From: an uncultured Lachnospiraceae bacterium
Lineage (GTDB): Bacteria; Bacillota; Clostridia; Lachnospirales; Lachnospiraceae
Assembly: GCA_900548905.1 (NCBI GenBank)
Contig: URMK01000044.1
Span: forward strand, 1 to 55,284
Direction: 5' to 3'
DNA: 55,284 nt
The position numbers and the translations under genes are program-made. Positions within the stretch are counted from its first letter, which is position 1. Each line of letters starts with the position of its first letter. Below, in pieces: positions 43,000 to 51,275 of the stretch. The notes below the pieces were generated by a model. The model worked only from the letters and a program-made list of their open reading frames with translations. It ran no database searches and had not been told where the DNA came from.

Positions 43000-44178
43000 T
43001 TAAAATCTTTCAACAACAAATATCTTCTTCTCCACAAAGACTTTTCTCAGAATATCTTCTTTGGCATTGATTAAAACATCCGGTCTAAGTATAGCCTCAT
43101 CCAGATTAATACATCCCACCGCCATCTGCGCCAACGCACACACCGACACAGTAATATCCGGTATTCCTGAACCACCTTCAATAGAAACAGAATCTGCAGC
43201 CACACGCAACATACAATTGTTTTCCGGGATAATATCATCTTTTACCTTCATTACAAAATCACAATCAGAAGGCTTCCTTATCGTTTCAAGAAGCTTTTTA
43301 GCGTTTATCACCCGAAGCATATAATCATAACGACAGGTTTTTTGAATATCATAAGCTCCTGGTGTGCTGATTATTCGTAACAAATCAATTCCGTAAGGCA
43401 GCGGCAATTGGATGTTTCCGTAGTCCGCTTCAAATCTGCCAAGGAAGGCCAGTATTGCATGAAAGCCATCGCGGCTGACCCAGGCGCTTTCTTCCACACG
43501 CAGAATGGCCGCAGGGTCATGCTGTATATCTGAAAAAATAATATACGCTATATTTTTACCGTCAAGACTAAATATGTATGAGAATTTTCTTTCCTTATAA
43601 AGCTTATCAACCTTCATCTGCTCCATCATACTTTTTGCATCCCGCAGCACGGACAGATTATAGCTTTCAACAAACTCATTATATATTTGTACATACTCTT
43701 CAACGGCTTCTCCGGGATTCCACCTTTTTACCGTTCCGTCAAACTTATATCCTGCAAGAAGAGCAGGCTTTAGTTCATAATTACTTTGGTAATTCACTAC
43801 TTCGTAACCCTGTTTTCGGTAAAAGGCCTGGTTAAACGGATAAAGCGCCGATATTACTTCCCCACTGCGATACGCTTCCGGCAGAAACTTCCTGAAAATA
43901 TCCCTGACCGCCCCCTGATTCCGATATTCAGGCAATGTGGAAACTCCTCCTATTCCACCAGACTTCACAGGAGTTCCGTCAATGATAAAATCAAATTTGT
44001 TATTCAAAATTCTGGCAGCCAGTATTCCGTTATCCGTAAACGCACCCCAATCTTCTATATTTTCGTTTTCAACCCGTTCGCGCTGGCTCTCCACATCATC
44101 AACTCTTGCATGAAAGCAAAACATAGATATCAGGTATGCATCGAATTTTTCACTGCCCACAATTTTTCTTACATTCAT
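43000..44178 (-). CDS. Eis-like GNAT acetyltransferase
   Basis: 392 residues. The N-terminal GNAT domain has the acetyl-CoA motif GGVSTLPEYRNQGAVRDIF (about 75-93); a second degenerate GNAT-like region and an SCP2-like C-terminal domain (SIEGGSGIPDITVSVCALAQ) follow. The chain ends in Phe, whose carboxylate serves as catalytic base in Eis. Family members acetylate amines of aminoglycosides or other small molecules; the substrate here is unknown. GGAGGAGAA precedes the ATG. It stands alone on the minus strand at the start of the AT-rich region. Confidence 0.85.
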   Translation of the reverse strand: MNVRKIVGSEKFDAYLISMFCFHARVDDVESQRERVENENIEDWGAFTDNGILAARILNNKFDFIIDGTPVKSGGIGGVSTLPEYRNQGAVRDIFRKFLPEAYRSGEVISALYPFNQAFYRKQGYEVVNYQSNYELKPALLAGYKFDGTVKRWNPGEAVEEYVQIYNEFVESYNLSVLRDAKSMMEQMKVDKLYKERKFSYIFSLDGKNIAYIIFSDIQHDPAAILRVEESAWVSRDGFHAILAFLGRFEADYGNIQLPLPYGIDLLRIISTPGAYDIQKTCRYDYMLRVINAKKLLETIRKPSDCDFVMKVKDDIIPENNCMLRVAADSVSIEGGSGIPDITVSVCALAQMAVGCINLDEAILRPDVLINAKEDILRKVFVEKKIFVVERF

Positions 44179-44329
44179 CAGCTTCTCCTCCCTATCTGCC
44201 TATACATAATATCACCGCTCCCCACCCAGGTAACTATCTCCATAATAATCAAAACCTCTACCAGTCGCCTTCCCGGCGCACAACTGCAATTTAACCAATT
44301 ACATGCTTTCCCTTTAATAAATATATTCT

Positions 44330-44557
44330 TTACCTTTGTGTCTTTAATTTATTTGCATTATATTCCACTTTTAAATCCTCCGCCAAATATTCATCACTCA
44401 TACAATGCATATCGGAAACCCCCTTACTGATAAGCCGATAGACCTCTGAGTGATAAAAGAAAGCTAAAGCATCATCTAAGGAAATACTCATATTCGAGGC
44501 AAAACATTCTATCACACGGGCATATTTTTTCTGCAGCAAAATAGGATTCGCAGTCAT
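44330..44557 (-). CDS. DUF3791-like small protein (cassette gene 3)
   Basis: 75 residues. The motif DDALAFFYHSEVYRLISKG followed by SDMHCMSDEYLAEDL is characteristic of small clostridial proteins often found beside DUF3990 genes. No catalytic motif is visible; it is acidic and likely all-helical, as expected for a partner or antitoxin-like protein. Its ATG overlaps the stop of the ADP-ribosyltransferase-like gene by four bases (ATGA), with GGGAG upstream. Family name is from memory of motif pattern and should be read as tentative. Confidence 0.7.
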   Translation of the reverse strand: MTANPILLQKKYARVIECFASNMSISLDDALAFFYHSEVYRLISKGVSDMHCMSDEYLAEDLKVEYNANKLKTQR

Positions 44558-45027
44558 ATCTGTTCACTCCCTTCAAAATGCAGGTAGTTCTCTATGGCAT
44601 TTTCTGTACGAAGGCAAATCTGCATATTAGGTTTTTCATAACGGAGACGGTTAATAGCTTCCGATTTATCAATCAGTCCATCATAATATAGTTCAACCGT
44701 ATTAAACACCTTATCATTCGCCACGCCGCCCATCACAATATCATAATCAGATGTATCTTTCCCGCTGCGGCAGGTCAGGATAAAATCCAACCATTCTTCG
44801 GAATAAGAATTAAATTTTAATACTTTTAGATTATCATATGCTGTCTCATTAAATTCATAACGTGACACAATGCCATTTTTACCGCGGCGCATGAACTTTC
44901 CACACCATTTTACAGCCTGAGCATAAATCGGAGTTGTATAAAAACCAAGTCCAAAGTCCACATTGGGCCTGGAGTATTTTAAATCCGGGCGGACAATCTC
45001 CATATAAGAGCCATGATAAATAATCAA
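44554..45027 (-). CDS. DUF3990-type, ADP-ribosyltransferase-like protein (cassette gene 2)
   Basis: 157 residues from a TTG start that overlaps the stop of the gene before it (TTGA), with AGGGGGTGG upstream. IIYHGSY (His5) and DFGLGFYTTPIYAQAV (Tyr30) match, in order and spacing, the first two active-site strands of diphtheria-toxin/PARP-type ADP-ribosyltransferases (YHGT and GFYST in the toxin). The third catalytic position may be Gln136 in PNMQICLRT or a nearby Glu. It would transfer ADP-ribose from NAD to an unknown target. Flanked by two small overlapping genes, it resembles the toxin of a toxin-antitoxin or defence cassette. Confidence 0.75.
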   Translation of the reverse strand: MIIYHGSYMEIVRPDLKYSRPNVDFGLGFYTTPIYAQAVKWCGKFMRRGKNGIVSRYEFNETAYDNLKVLKFNSYSEEWLDFILTCRSGKDTSDYDIVMGGVANDKVFNTVELYYDGLIDKSEAINRLRYEKPNMQICLRTENAIENYLHFEGSEQI

Positions 45028-45263
45028 ACTTCCACCCCCTTTTCTTTCATCAATTCTATAATATCATTTACGATATATTCTTTGCTTTGCGTATGCAGTA
45101 TTTCATATTCAGGCACTATATACCCCTTAAGAATATCACTCTTTTCTGTCAAAACCTTATAGACTTGTTCAGCGTCTGCACCAAGTTCAGAAGCGATACT
45201 TTCGATGCAAAATATAACGAATTCTAACTCTTTAGCATCTTTTATAATTCCTTTTAAGTACAT
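45024..45263 (-). CDS. DUF3791-like small protein (cassette gene 1)
   Basis: 79 residues, acidic, predicted helical. The patterns ELEFVIFCIESIASELG and PEYEILHTQSKEYIVNDII are typical of short clostridial proteins of the DUF3791 kind. GGAGGTG precedes the ATG at 45263. Its end overlaps the start of the ADP-ribosyltransferase-like gene by four bases, so expression of the two is coupled, as for antitoxin-first cassettes. Function is inferred only from context. Confidence 0.7.
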   Translation of the reverse strand: MYLKGIIKDAKELEFVIFCIESIASELGADAEQVYKVLTEKSDILKGYIVPEYEILHTQSKEYIVNDIIELMKEKGVEV

Positions 45264-45747
45264 TTACTGCACCTCCATAACTCATATGCTTTCACAATCT
45301 CCAACACTTAGTCCCTTGTAAGCAGCCTGATTACTAATTCTGTCCTTTTGATATTACGAATTAGCATATGTTTCAACCACTACAAAAAAGGGCAAAACAC
45401 AGACAATCTCCCATTTCATAATATTTAACCTGTGTTTCAAATCCTTTCTATCATTCAGTTGGCTTACTCTTATGATACTTAATTGTTTCATCAGCATAAA
45501 ACAAATATAAATACATTCATTTGTTCAATATATCAGAAAATCAATAATTCTTCTATTATTAATTTCTGATAGTTTTGTTAATCTTGAACTTTCACTCTCT
45601 TACATTCTTAAAATATAGCTCATTATTCTTTGATTATCATTCTTCCACAAAACAATGACTTTTTCACAATATTTTGAATTTTGTTTTCCACTCACAATAC
45701 CGCAGGGCTTATACAAAAAATCCCTGGATTTCTCCAGGGGCGAACTT
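45264..45747. other. AT-rich non-coding stretch between the cassette and the CRISPR array
   Basis: No gene was recognised on either strand. A small hairpin (CCCTGGA/TCCAGGG, 45723-45740) sits eight bases from the CRISPR array on its trailer side and may terminate the array transcript. The part next to 45263 should contain the promoter of the three-gene cassette, but no strong hexamers stand out. Confidence 0.5.
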
Positions 45748-45912
45748 ATTTCAATCCACGAAGCCGCAAGGGCTTCGACGAAATGTCAATGCTGCTGACC
45801 GATATCTTTCCAATTTCAATCCACGAAGCCGCAAGGGCTTCGACGTTACCTGGTCAACGTGCATGCTGTCAAGGATGGAAATTTCAATCCACGAAGCTAC
45901 AAAGGCCTCGAC
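45748..45912 (-). CRISPR. orphan mini CRISPR array, type I-C-like repeat
   Basis: Three 32-base repeats at 45748-45779, 45813-45844 and 45881-45912, with two spacers of 33 and 36 bases. In minus-strand orientation the repeat starts GTCGAAGCCC and ends GTGGATTGAAAT, the form of type I-C repeats. The repeats at 45748 and 45813 are identical; that at 45881 has four differences. The array reads on the minus strand from the promoter at 45944-45972. No cas gene is present in the window, so interference would need Cas proteins from elsewhere. Neither spacer matches another part of the window. Confidence 0.88.
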
Positions 45913-45943
45913 GTATTGACACTGAAGCGTTCTGCTCCATTTT

Positions 45944-45972
45944 ATTGTAGCATATAATCCTGCCATTTTTAA
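45944..45972 (-). promoter_or_regulatory. promoter in the CRISPR leader
   Basis: Minus strand TTAAAA (45967-45972), 17 bases, TACAAT (45944-45949). Transcription would start near 45937, about 25 bases before the first repeat. The block 45950-45984 is nearly the same as the AraC promoter block 42610-42645. Confidence 0.6.
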
Positions 45973-46047
45973 GAGGGGATATTATATATGTATATAATTA
46001 TGAGAGCTATTATCTCTGTAAGCATAAAGTGTTTTTCGCTGCGAACA

Positions 46048-46095
46048 AAAAGGCGGAGCGGCCACCTGATACCGGTAACCCACTCCGGCCTTATT
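46048..46095 (-). terminator. terminator of the zinc-ribbon/TPR-like gene
   Basis: AAGGCCGGAG on the minus strand pairs with CTCCGCCTT (one bulge), closing a loop with an inner ACCGGT, and runs into TTTTTGTTC. It lies 47 bases after the gene end at 46142. Confidence 0.7.
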
Positions 46096-46141
46096 TCTTG
46101 ACACGGATAGCTCGGAAAAAAGAATCCTGTTGCGATATCTC

Positions 46142-47986
46142 TCATCTATTTATATGAATCACATCAGCTTTGCCCTCTGCCCCCGTTCCTGTAACACTCC
46201 ACCACTTAACTGTCGCACTGTTTTCACCTGTTTTTGTAACCACCATAATATCCTTAAAACCGAATGCATCAACGTTAAATACAAGCTGAACAGACGAATT
46301 GGATATCTTTGATGCACTCCCCACACGTCCTGATTCTCTTGTAAAAGTTCCGTCCACCATCATGGAATCATCGGATACTTTTGTAAAAGTAACACCAGAC
46401 CAATAAATTCCATCTCCTGACCAGTTTCCAGCCAACCATGATGTTAATTCCCCTAAACTGACAGATTCTTGTACCGGATCATTTTCTTCTGCTGCCTGCT
46501 GTTTCTTTATCATCTCTATCTTATCTATGTATGCTGCGCTATCTTTATAATCTTTAATGGAACGAAATAGCTCTGATGCTTTTGTATAGTTTTTGTTAAA
46601 CAAAAAATCAATTCCTGCTGTATATATTTTTTCATAACACTTAACCGTTAATTCTTTTACATATTTATTGTTCTGATCCATACCTGCCAGTATTTCCAAG
46701 GCCCTATCACTGTAACCTGTATCGCTGTATTCCTTTGCCTGTTTGTATTCATCCGTTAATTCAATATGAGCCTCCAAAAGCTCGGCAAGGCATTTTTCAG
46801 AATCCCTGTACTCTCCTAATTCGATAAACAATTTCTTAGCAGTCTCTATAGTTTCTGTTGTTCTGCTATATAAACATGCCATCTGATATTTGCATTCCAA
46901 TAGCTTATCTTCACAGTCCATACTATCAGCCAGACTATTATATAAATCCTGTACATGCGAATATTCCTGAACGGTTTCTGCATTCTTAAGCATAAACCCG
47001 GCCATATCATATTTTGTTTTTATAATGATATCTTCGCATGCTTTTTTATCTTTTATGGAATCCAGCAATGCCAGAGCTTCTTCGTACGCTTCTGTGCTGT
47101 CTGCCTCTTCTTTTATTCTCAACGCCTTTCGATATGTGGTTTCAACGACCTGTTCAGCACTGTCTTTAAAGTCCCCAAGTGCGGTAAACCCTTCAATTGC
47201 CGGATCGTATTGTCCGGATTCCATTTGCTTTACCGCTTCCATATATTGAAAATTCGGAATCACTAATTTCACGATAAAAATACTAATTACTAAAAAAATA
47301 ATAAGTAAGGCAGACAACACAGAAATCCTTTTCTTTCTTTTTCTTCCCGCTTTTTTCTGTGCTTCCTGTTCCTGCATTTTGGAATCCAGATATCTTTCCG
47401 AACTTATCTCCAGCAATTTACTTTTTTCAATATTGCATTTTATACATTTCTCATTTTCCCCCGGATTCATAGTGCCGCATGCACAGTACCAATATTCACT
47501 GTTTATATAGGGCCTGACAATACGATCAGGATGAAAACCGGAAGACGTGAATTCTTTTATAAATTGTTCCGCATATTGTCCTAAAGAACTTATATCCTGT
47601 GGTCCTTTTATTCCTGCAAGTTTATATGTACCCGAATTTTCGGTTTCATCCGTATAATATACATTTGTTACCGTAAAAATAAATTTACGGGTATTTTCAT
47701 CGTTTAGAATTATTGGTTCCCGATCTCCGTAGGCTTCCCCCTGTTTGATAGCTAAATCTTGAAAGGTATGGACAATTGTTTCCACACAATTTTCAGCCCA
47801 ATCCAGACAATCGATTCTGATAACCATTGCCCTGACTGTTTTTATGTCCAGATTGACAAACTGCAGCTGCAATACGTTTTTTCCGGTCAAAGTGTCCTTT
47901 AATAAAGCCCCCTTATTGAACATTATCGGCGAGGCAGATACCCACTGCTTTTCCAATATATATGTAATATTTTTATATCTGCCCAT
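46142..47986 (-). CDS. zinc-ribbon membrane protein with TPR-like repeats
   Basis: 614 residues. The N-terminal about 150 residues are unrecognised and may be a cytoplasmic binding domain. A RanBP2-type zinc ribbon (CACG, then CIKC) lies at about 167-187, followed by a basic stretch and one membrane segment (about 221-243). The outer part holds at least four repeats related to FTALGDFKDSAE and LFRSIKDYKDSAAY, a TPR-like pattern common in Lachnospiraceae, and a C-terminal beta-rich domain of about 100 residues. GGAGGA precedes the ATG. It follows a small membrane protein by 14 bases. Function is unknown. Confidence 0.7.
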   Translation of the reverse strand: MGRYKNITYILEKQWVSASPIMFNKGALLKDTLTGKNVLQLQFVNLDIKTVRAMVIRIDCLDWAENCVETIVHTFQDLAIKQGEAYGDREPIILNDENTRKFIFTVTNVYYTDETENSGTYKLAGIKGPQDISSLGQYAEQFIKEFTSSGFHPDRIVRPYINSEYWYCACGTMNPGENEKCIKCNIEKSKLLEISSERYLDSKMQEQEAQKKAGRKRKKRISVLSALLIIFLVISIFIVKLVIPNFQYMEAVKQMESGQYDPAIEGFTALGDFKDSAEQVVETTYRKALRIKEEADSTEAYEEALALLDSIKDKKACEDIIIKTKYDMAGFMLKNAETVQEYSHVQDLYNSLADSMDCEDKLLECKYQMACLYSRTTETIETAKKLFIELGEYRDSEKCLAELLEAHIELTDEYKQAKEYSDTGYSDRALEILAGMDQNNKYVKELTVKCYEKIYTAGIDFLFNKNYTKASELFRSIKDYKDSAAYIDKIEMIKKQQAAEENDPVQESVSLGELTSWLAGNWSGDGIYWSGVTFTKVSDDSMMVDGTFTRESGRVGSASKISNSSVQLVFNVDAFGFKDIMVVTKTGENSATVKWWSVTGTGAEGKADVIHINR

Positions 47987-48000
47987 ATCCTATCCTCCAA

Positions 48001-48336
48001 TTATAACGGCGGGAGACCCTCTTGTAATTCACTATTAGTTTCCACTCCGTTTCGCTTATTATTTTCTTCTATTACAATAATTATAAATCCGCCTGTCATA
48101 CATACGATTCCAGAAATTAAGAATCCGGCGGCAAGTACAAAATAGGCGGCGGCATATGTTCCGTTGATAATATAATTATAAGCATCTCCGCCAACATAAG
48201 CATTTTTATTCAATACACCAAACTCCGAATTATAATAATTGGTTAATTTATCATATCCTTTATATGTAACAACGCCAAACAAAATAACAAATACTATTGC
48301 CAGACAAAATAAAAACATTTTGAAATAATTTTTCAT
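48001..48336 (-). CDS. small membrane protein, two segments
   Basis: 111 residues. Hydrophobic segments at about 7-24 (FLFCLAIVFVILFGVV) and 62-88 (AYFVLAAGFLISGIVCMTGG), then a charged tail of about 20 residues. It is not recognised as a known family. AAGGA precedes the ATG. The gene is 14 bases ahead of the zinc-ribbon/TPR-like gene and they are very likely one operon, suggesting a shared membrane complex. Confidence 0.65.
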   Translation of the reverse strand: MKNYFKMFLFCLAIVFVILFGVVTYKGYDKLTNYYNSEFGVLNKNAYVGGDAYNYIINGTYAAAYFVLAAGFLISGIVCMTGGFIIIVIEENNKRNGVETNSELQEGLPPL

Positions 48337-48578
48337 ATTGCAATTTAATCCTTTCGCTTTATTAGTATTTATGTATTGCTAAGTCTTTTCGAATCCAAGA
48401 TTGAAATCCCAAGAAGCAATTTTTTCAACTATGGCTGTAGCAACAAGCTTTTTCAAAGTATATCTTGTAAACATATATCCTACTCAAGATCTACTGTAAT
48501 TTGAACACTATAAAAACAGAAATAACACACTAAGTATCGATATTTACAAGCTTTTATCAGACCCACTTTGTGTTATTC

Positions 48579-49361
48579 TCATTTGGTGAAGTCAACATCA
48601 ACAACAACACCATAATGGTCACTTGCGGAAAGATTATTATTTGGGCTAATTTCTGTTCCAAAAATTTCAGCATTGACAAATTCCATTGGTTTCCAGTTAT
48701 CTAAAATATAAATTCGATCAGTATTAGCGGGAGAGTAAATCGTATTTTTCCCTTTCCATCGAGGATTATTAATACAATCAAGTGTTGGCTTCAATGGCAA
48801 ACCATGTAGAGTATCATAATTACCCATAATATCTAACCAATTGGGGTTAGACTCCTCGTTGTTAATTGTCTGTTCACCTGTCAGAAACCTATGAACACTT
48901 GAATTGATATCACTGTTAAAATCTCCTAATAACACGAAATAATCTGCCTGTTCTTTTTGATCTTGGATATATTTGTCAATAGCAACAATCTGCTTCTCTT
49001 TTTCTCTTGCAGAATCCCATGGTATATGTACATTAGTAAATGAAAACCTTGACGTACCATACCTAAACAGAATATTCTGTGCTTTGCTATTTGCATATTC
49101 CGGGTGTTCATGTAAAAAAATACAGTCATCAACAGGGTATTTACTCAATATAGCCAACCCCTCATCTTCATCAATGTATTTGTTAAATATACAATACTGA
49201 TACCCGGTTTTTTGCTTTCGTATATCGTGTTCAAACTTGGTTGTTACTTCCTGTAATGCAATTATATCTGCATCTGCACAGACTATTTCATGTACGAGCT
49301 GTTCAAATCTACCGCCAATACCCTTATCTTCATTCCACACATTATATGTTGCAATTTTCAT
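48579..49361 (-). CDS. endonuclease/exonuclease/phosphatase (EEP) family protein
   Basis: 260 residues from the ATG at 49361 (GGGTGAG upstream). All EEP motifs are present in order: ATYNVWN, IIALQEV (metal Glu), HIPWDS, LLGDFNSD, and the C-terminal SDHYGVVVDV (catalytic Asp-His). The family cuts phosphodiester or phosphomonoester bonds in nucleic acids, sphingolipids or inositol phosphates. No signal peptide and no DNA-binding extension are visible, so the substrate is open. It stands alone. Confidence 0.85.
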   Translation of the reverse strand: MKIATYNVWNEDKGIGGRFEQLVHEIVCADADIIALQEVTTKFEHDIRKQKTGYQYCIFNKYIDEDEGLAILSKYPVDDCIFLHEHPEYANSKAQNILFRYGTSRFSFTNVHIPWDSAREKEKQIVAIDKYIQDQKEQADYFVLLGDFNSDINSSVHRFLTGEQTINNEESNPNWLDIMGNYDTLHGLPLKPTLDCINNPRWKGKNTIYSPANTDRIYILDNWKPMEFVNAEIFGTEISPNNNLSASDHYGVVVDVDFTK

Positions 49362-49493
49362 TAGTTTCTCACCCTTCACTCTGTCTGTAGCCATTTTTAT
49401 GTAACTATGCATAAGTAAAATTATCTGCCCTACGTTCTTTAAGCACAGACCTTGTTTATCATTTATCTTATCAGATATCCGTTAAGACTTCCA

Positions 49494-49721
49494 CTAACGA
49501 AATATAAGTTGCAATTGTTGTTTTCCATTTTCCCATAGCCAAACAGGTTCAACATAATCTTCTATTTCCTGAAAAGCAAATAACCATCCCTGCGGAGAAC
49601 GCAATGCTGCCCATCCGCCACCTGAAATTTCTTTTTTCCAACTAAGCAGTGTACCATAAAAATCAGCTAGAGCATCAGCATTTTTACAATCATAAGCAAA
49701 ACCACAAACTCCCTTTATCAC
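49494..49721 (-). pseudogene. truncated VOC/glyoxalase-like gene
   Basis: 75 residues: the first half of a VOC-family domain (GFAYDCKNADALADFYGTLL; GGWAALRSPQGWLFAFQE) is intact, but the reading frame stops soon after EPVWLWENGKQQ, where relatives continue into a second beta-alpha-beta-beta-beta module. The second half is not found downstream in any frame. It is therefore a 3'-truncated remnant and unlikely to bind metal or substrate. Confidence 0.7.
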
Positions 49722-49828
49722 AATATTTTTTCTCCCTGATTTATATACTATGGTAAACTTCCGCTTTCCCGCCCATTCATCTTCTTGATAAGCGGGAAGT
49801 TCTTGAACCGAAAATTATATTCATAATC

Positions 49829-50068
49829 TTATTTATCCGATTTTGAGAATACTCCCCATAAAGAAAATACAATACCTGTTATTAGCAAAGCAGCACCTAT
49901 AATTAGCACAGGAAACAAACCTAAATCAGATACTGTTTGCCAATATCTTCCTAACTGGGTATTCCACTCCGTTGTATTTTCTAAACTCATGCTCGCTATT
50001 AAAGACGAAAATATCAACATCAATACACCTGTAATTTCAAATCCTATCCCAGCTATTATTTTTTTCAT
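49829..50068 (-). CDS. small two-segment membrane protein
   Basis: 79 residues with hydrophobic segments at about 3-24 and 50-72, a short polar loop between (ENTTEWNTQLGRYW) and a Lys-rich end. Not recognised as a named family. GGAGGA is well placed before the ATG, which supports a real gene. Confidence 0.6.
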   Translation of the reverse strand: MKKIIAGIGFEITGVLMLIFSSLIASMSLENTTEWNTQLGRYWQTVSDLGLFPVLIIGAALLITGIVFSLWGVFSKSDK

Positions 50069-50146
50069 AGTATTCCTCCAAATAATTCCTTATATCATAT
50101 ACCGATAAATCGATCTGTTTTACTTCGCATTAAACTGAAAGTTATA

Positions 50147-50683
50147 TTACTTTTTTGCCGTAATAAGATATAGCGACTTCATCGTATTTGGGATAAGCCT
50201 TATACCAATATCCTCAAATCCTGCCGTGTTTAAATATCCGCTTACTCTTTTTTTATCTGTAAAGGATCCGCCATCTAATACTTGCATTAACCATCCAAGA
50301 ATACGATTGCTCATCCAATCTTCAAGCAACGGATCACCGATTATAAGTCTGCCGCCCTTTTTAAGAACTCTATATATTTCGCTAATTCCTTTGTTTTTTT
50401 CTTTCCAATGATGTAACGACAGTACGGTAATAACTAAGTCAAACGATTCTAAAGATAAAGGCAGTTGTTCAACATTCCCTTTCATAAATGTTATATTGTC
50501 AGATGAAGACAACTTGGGAATAGAAGTGTCAATAGCGGTAATATCACTACGCGGAAATGTCGCAGAAACCGCTTGCGTAAATAACCCATTTCCGAAGCCG
50601 ACATCTAAAATAGTTTGCGGAATTGTCCGTGTATTACTAATTTCATTTAAAACCGCATAATGTATCGCTCTCAATATCTTCAC
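50147..50683 (-). CDS. class I SAM-dependent methyltransferase (small)
   Basis: 178 residues. Motif I TILDVGFGNGLF (about 24-35), the acidic TAIDTS, MKGNVEQLP, FDLVITVLSLHHW and LKKGGRLIIGDP are in the right order for Methyltransf_11. The start is a GTG with a weak ribosome site and the N-terminus is about 20-30 residues shorter than usual, so the 5' end may be trimmed; a better start was not found. Substrate unknown. Confidence 0.7.
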   Translation of the reverse strand: MKILRAIHYAVLNEISNTRTIPQTILDVGFGNGLFTQAVSATFPRSDITAIDTSIPKLSSSDNITFMKGNVEQLPLSLESFDLVITVLSLHHWKEKNKGISEIYRVLKKGGRLIIGDPLLEDWMSNRILGWLMQVLDGGSFTDKKRVSGYLNTAGFEDIGIRLIPNTMKSLYLITAKK

Positions 50684-50756
50684 CTCAATCTCATATTTGA
50701 ATATCCAAATAAACCGATAAAAATTCTAACCTAAATAATTTATTTCTTACAGCAAA

Positions 50757-51239
50757 CTAAAGATTCATACTATAATACAAATAAGATCCTGTATATGCAC
50801 TTTCTGTATTATTCTCTTTTCTGTTATATAATTTAAATCCAACGCTTTCATAGTTCTTAGGAGCAATTAAATTGCTATTCGTACACACTATTATTTTTTG
50901 AAGACCATCATATTCTATAATTCTCCGAATAGCCTCTGCTAACTGCATGTGTCCATAGCCTTTTCTTTTAAACTTTTCTCTAATCCCATTATGACCTATC
51001 TCAACATATTCTGGCCTGTGTCGAGAATCCCATGTAACAAAACCAATGGGAAAATCTTTTATACAAATTACTAATCCGCATTTATCTGCTATATCTGGAT
51101 TGTCCTAGAAAAAATTATCTGAATCCTGCCAGTTCTCATCCCATATTATCTTATTTCTCGAATCATAAGAATACGCATCGTGTAAAATATCATACATAGT
51201 TCTTCTTGGAAATTCAGTGAATTTCCTAAAACAAACCAT
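50757..51239 (-). pseudogene. GNAT acetyltransferase gene with one in-frame amber codon
   Basis: From ATG at 51239 the frame encodes 160 residues with only one interruption, a TAG at codon 45 (51105-51107), between DSDNFF and DNPDIAD. After it the GNAT core is intact: FVTWDSR, the acetyl-CoA motif FKRKGYGHMQLAEA, NSNLIAPKNYESVGFKLY. Everything else is in frame, so the lesion is recent, or a sequencing error, or the stop is read through. Initiation after the stop would remove the first beta strands. Confidence 0.75.
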
Positions 51240-51275
51240 ATTACTCACTTTATTTAACTCTTGAAATTCCTATTT

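Noticed and set aside
45674..45966. open frames running through the CRISPR array
   Set aside because: They simply read the repeats and spacers; the repeat structure is the real feature.
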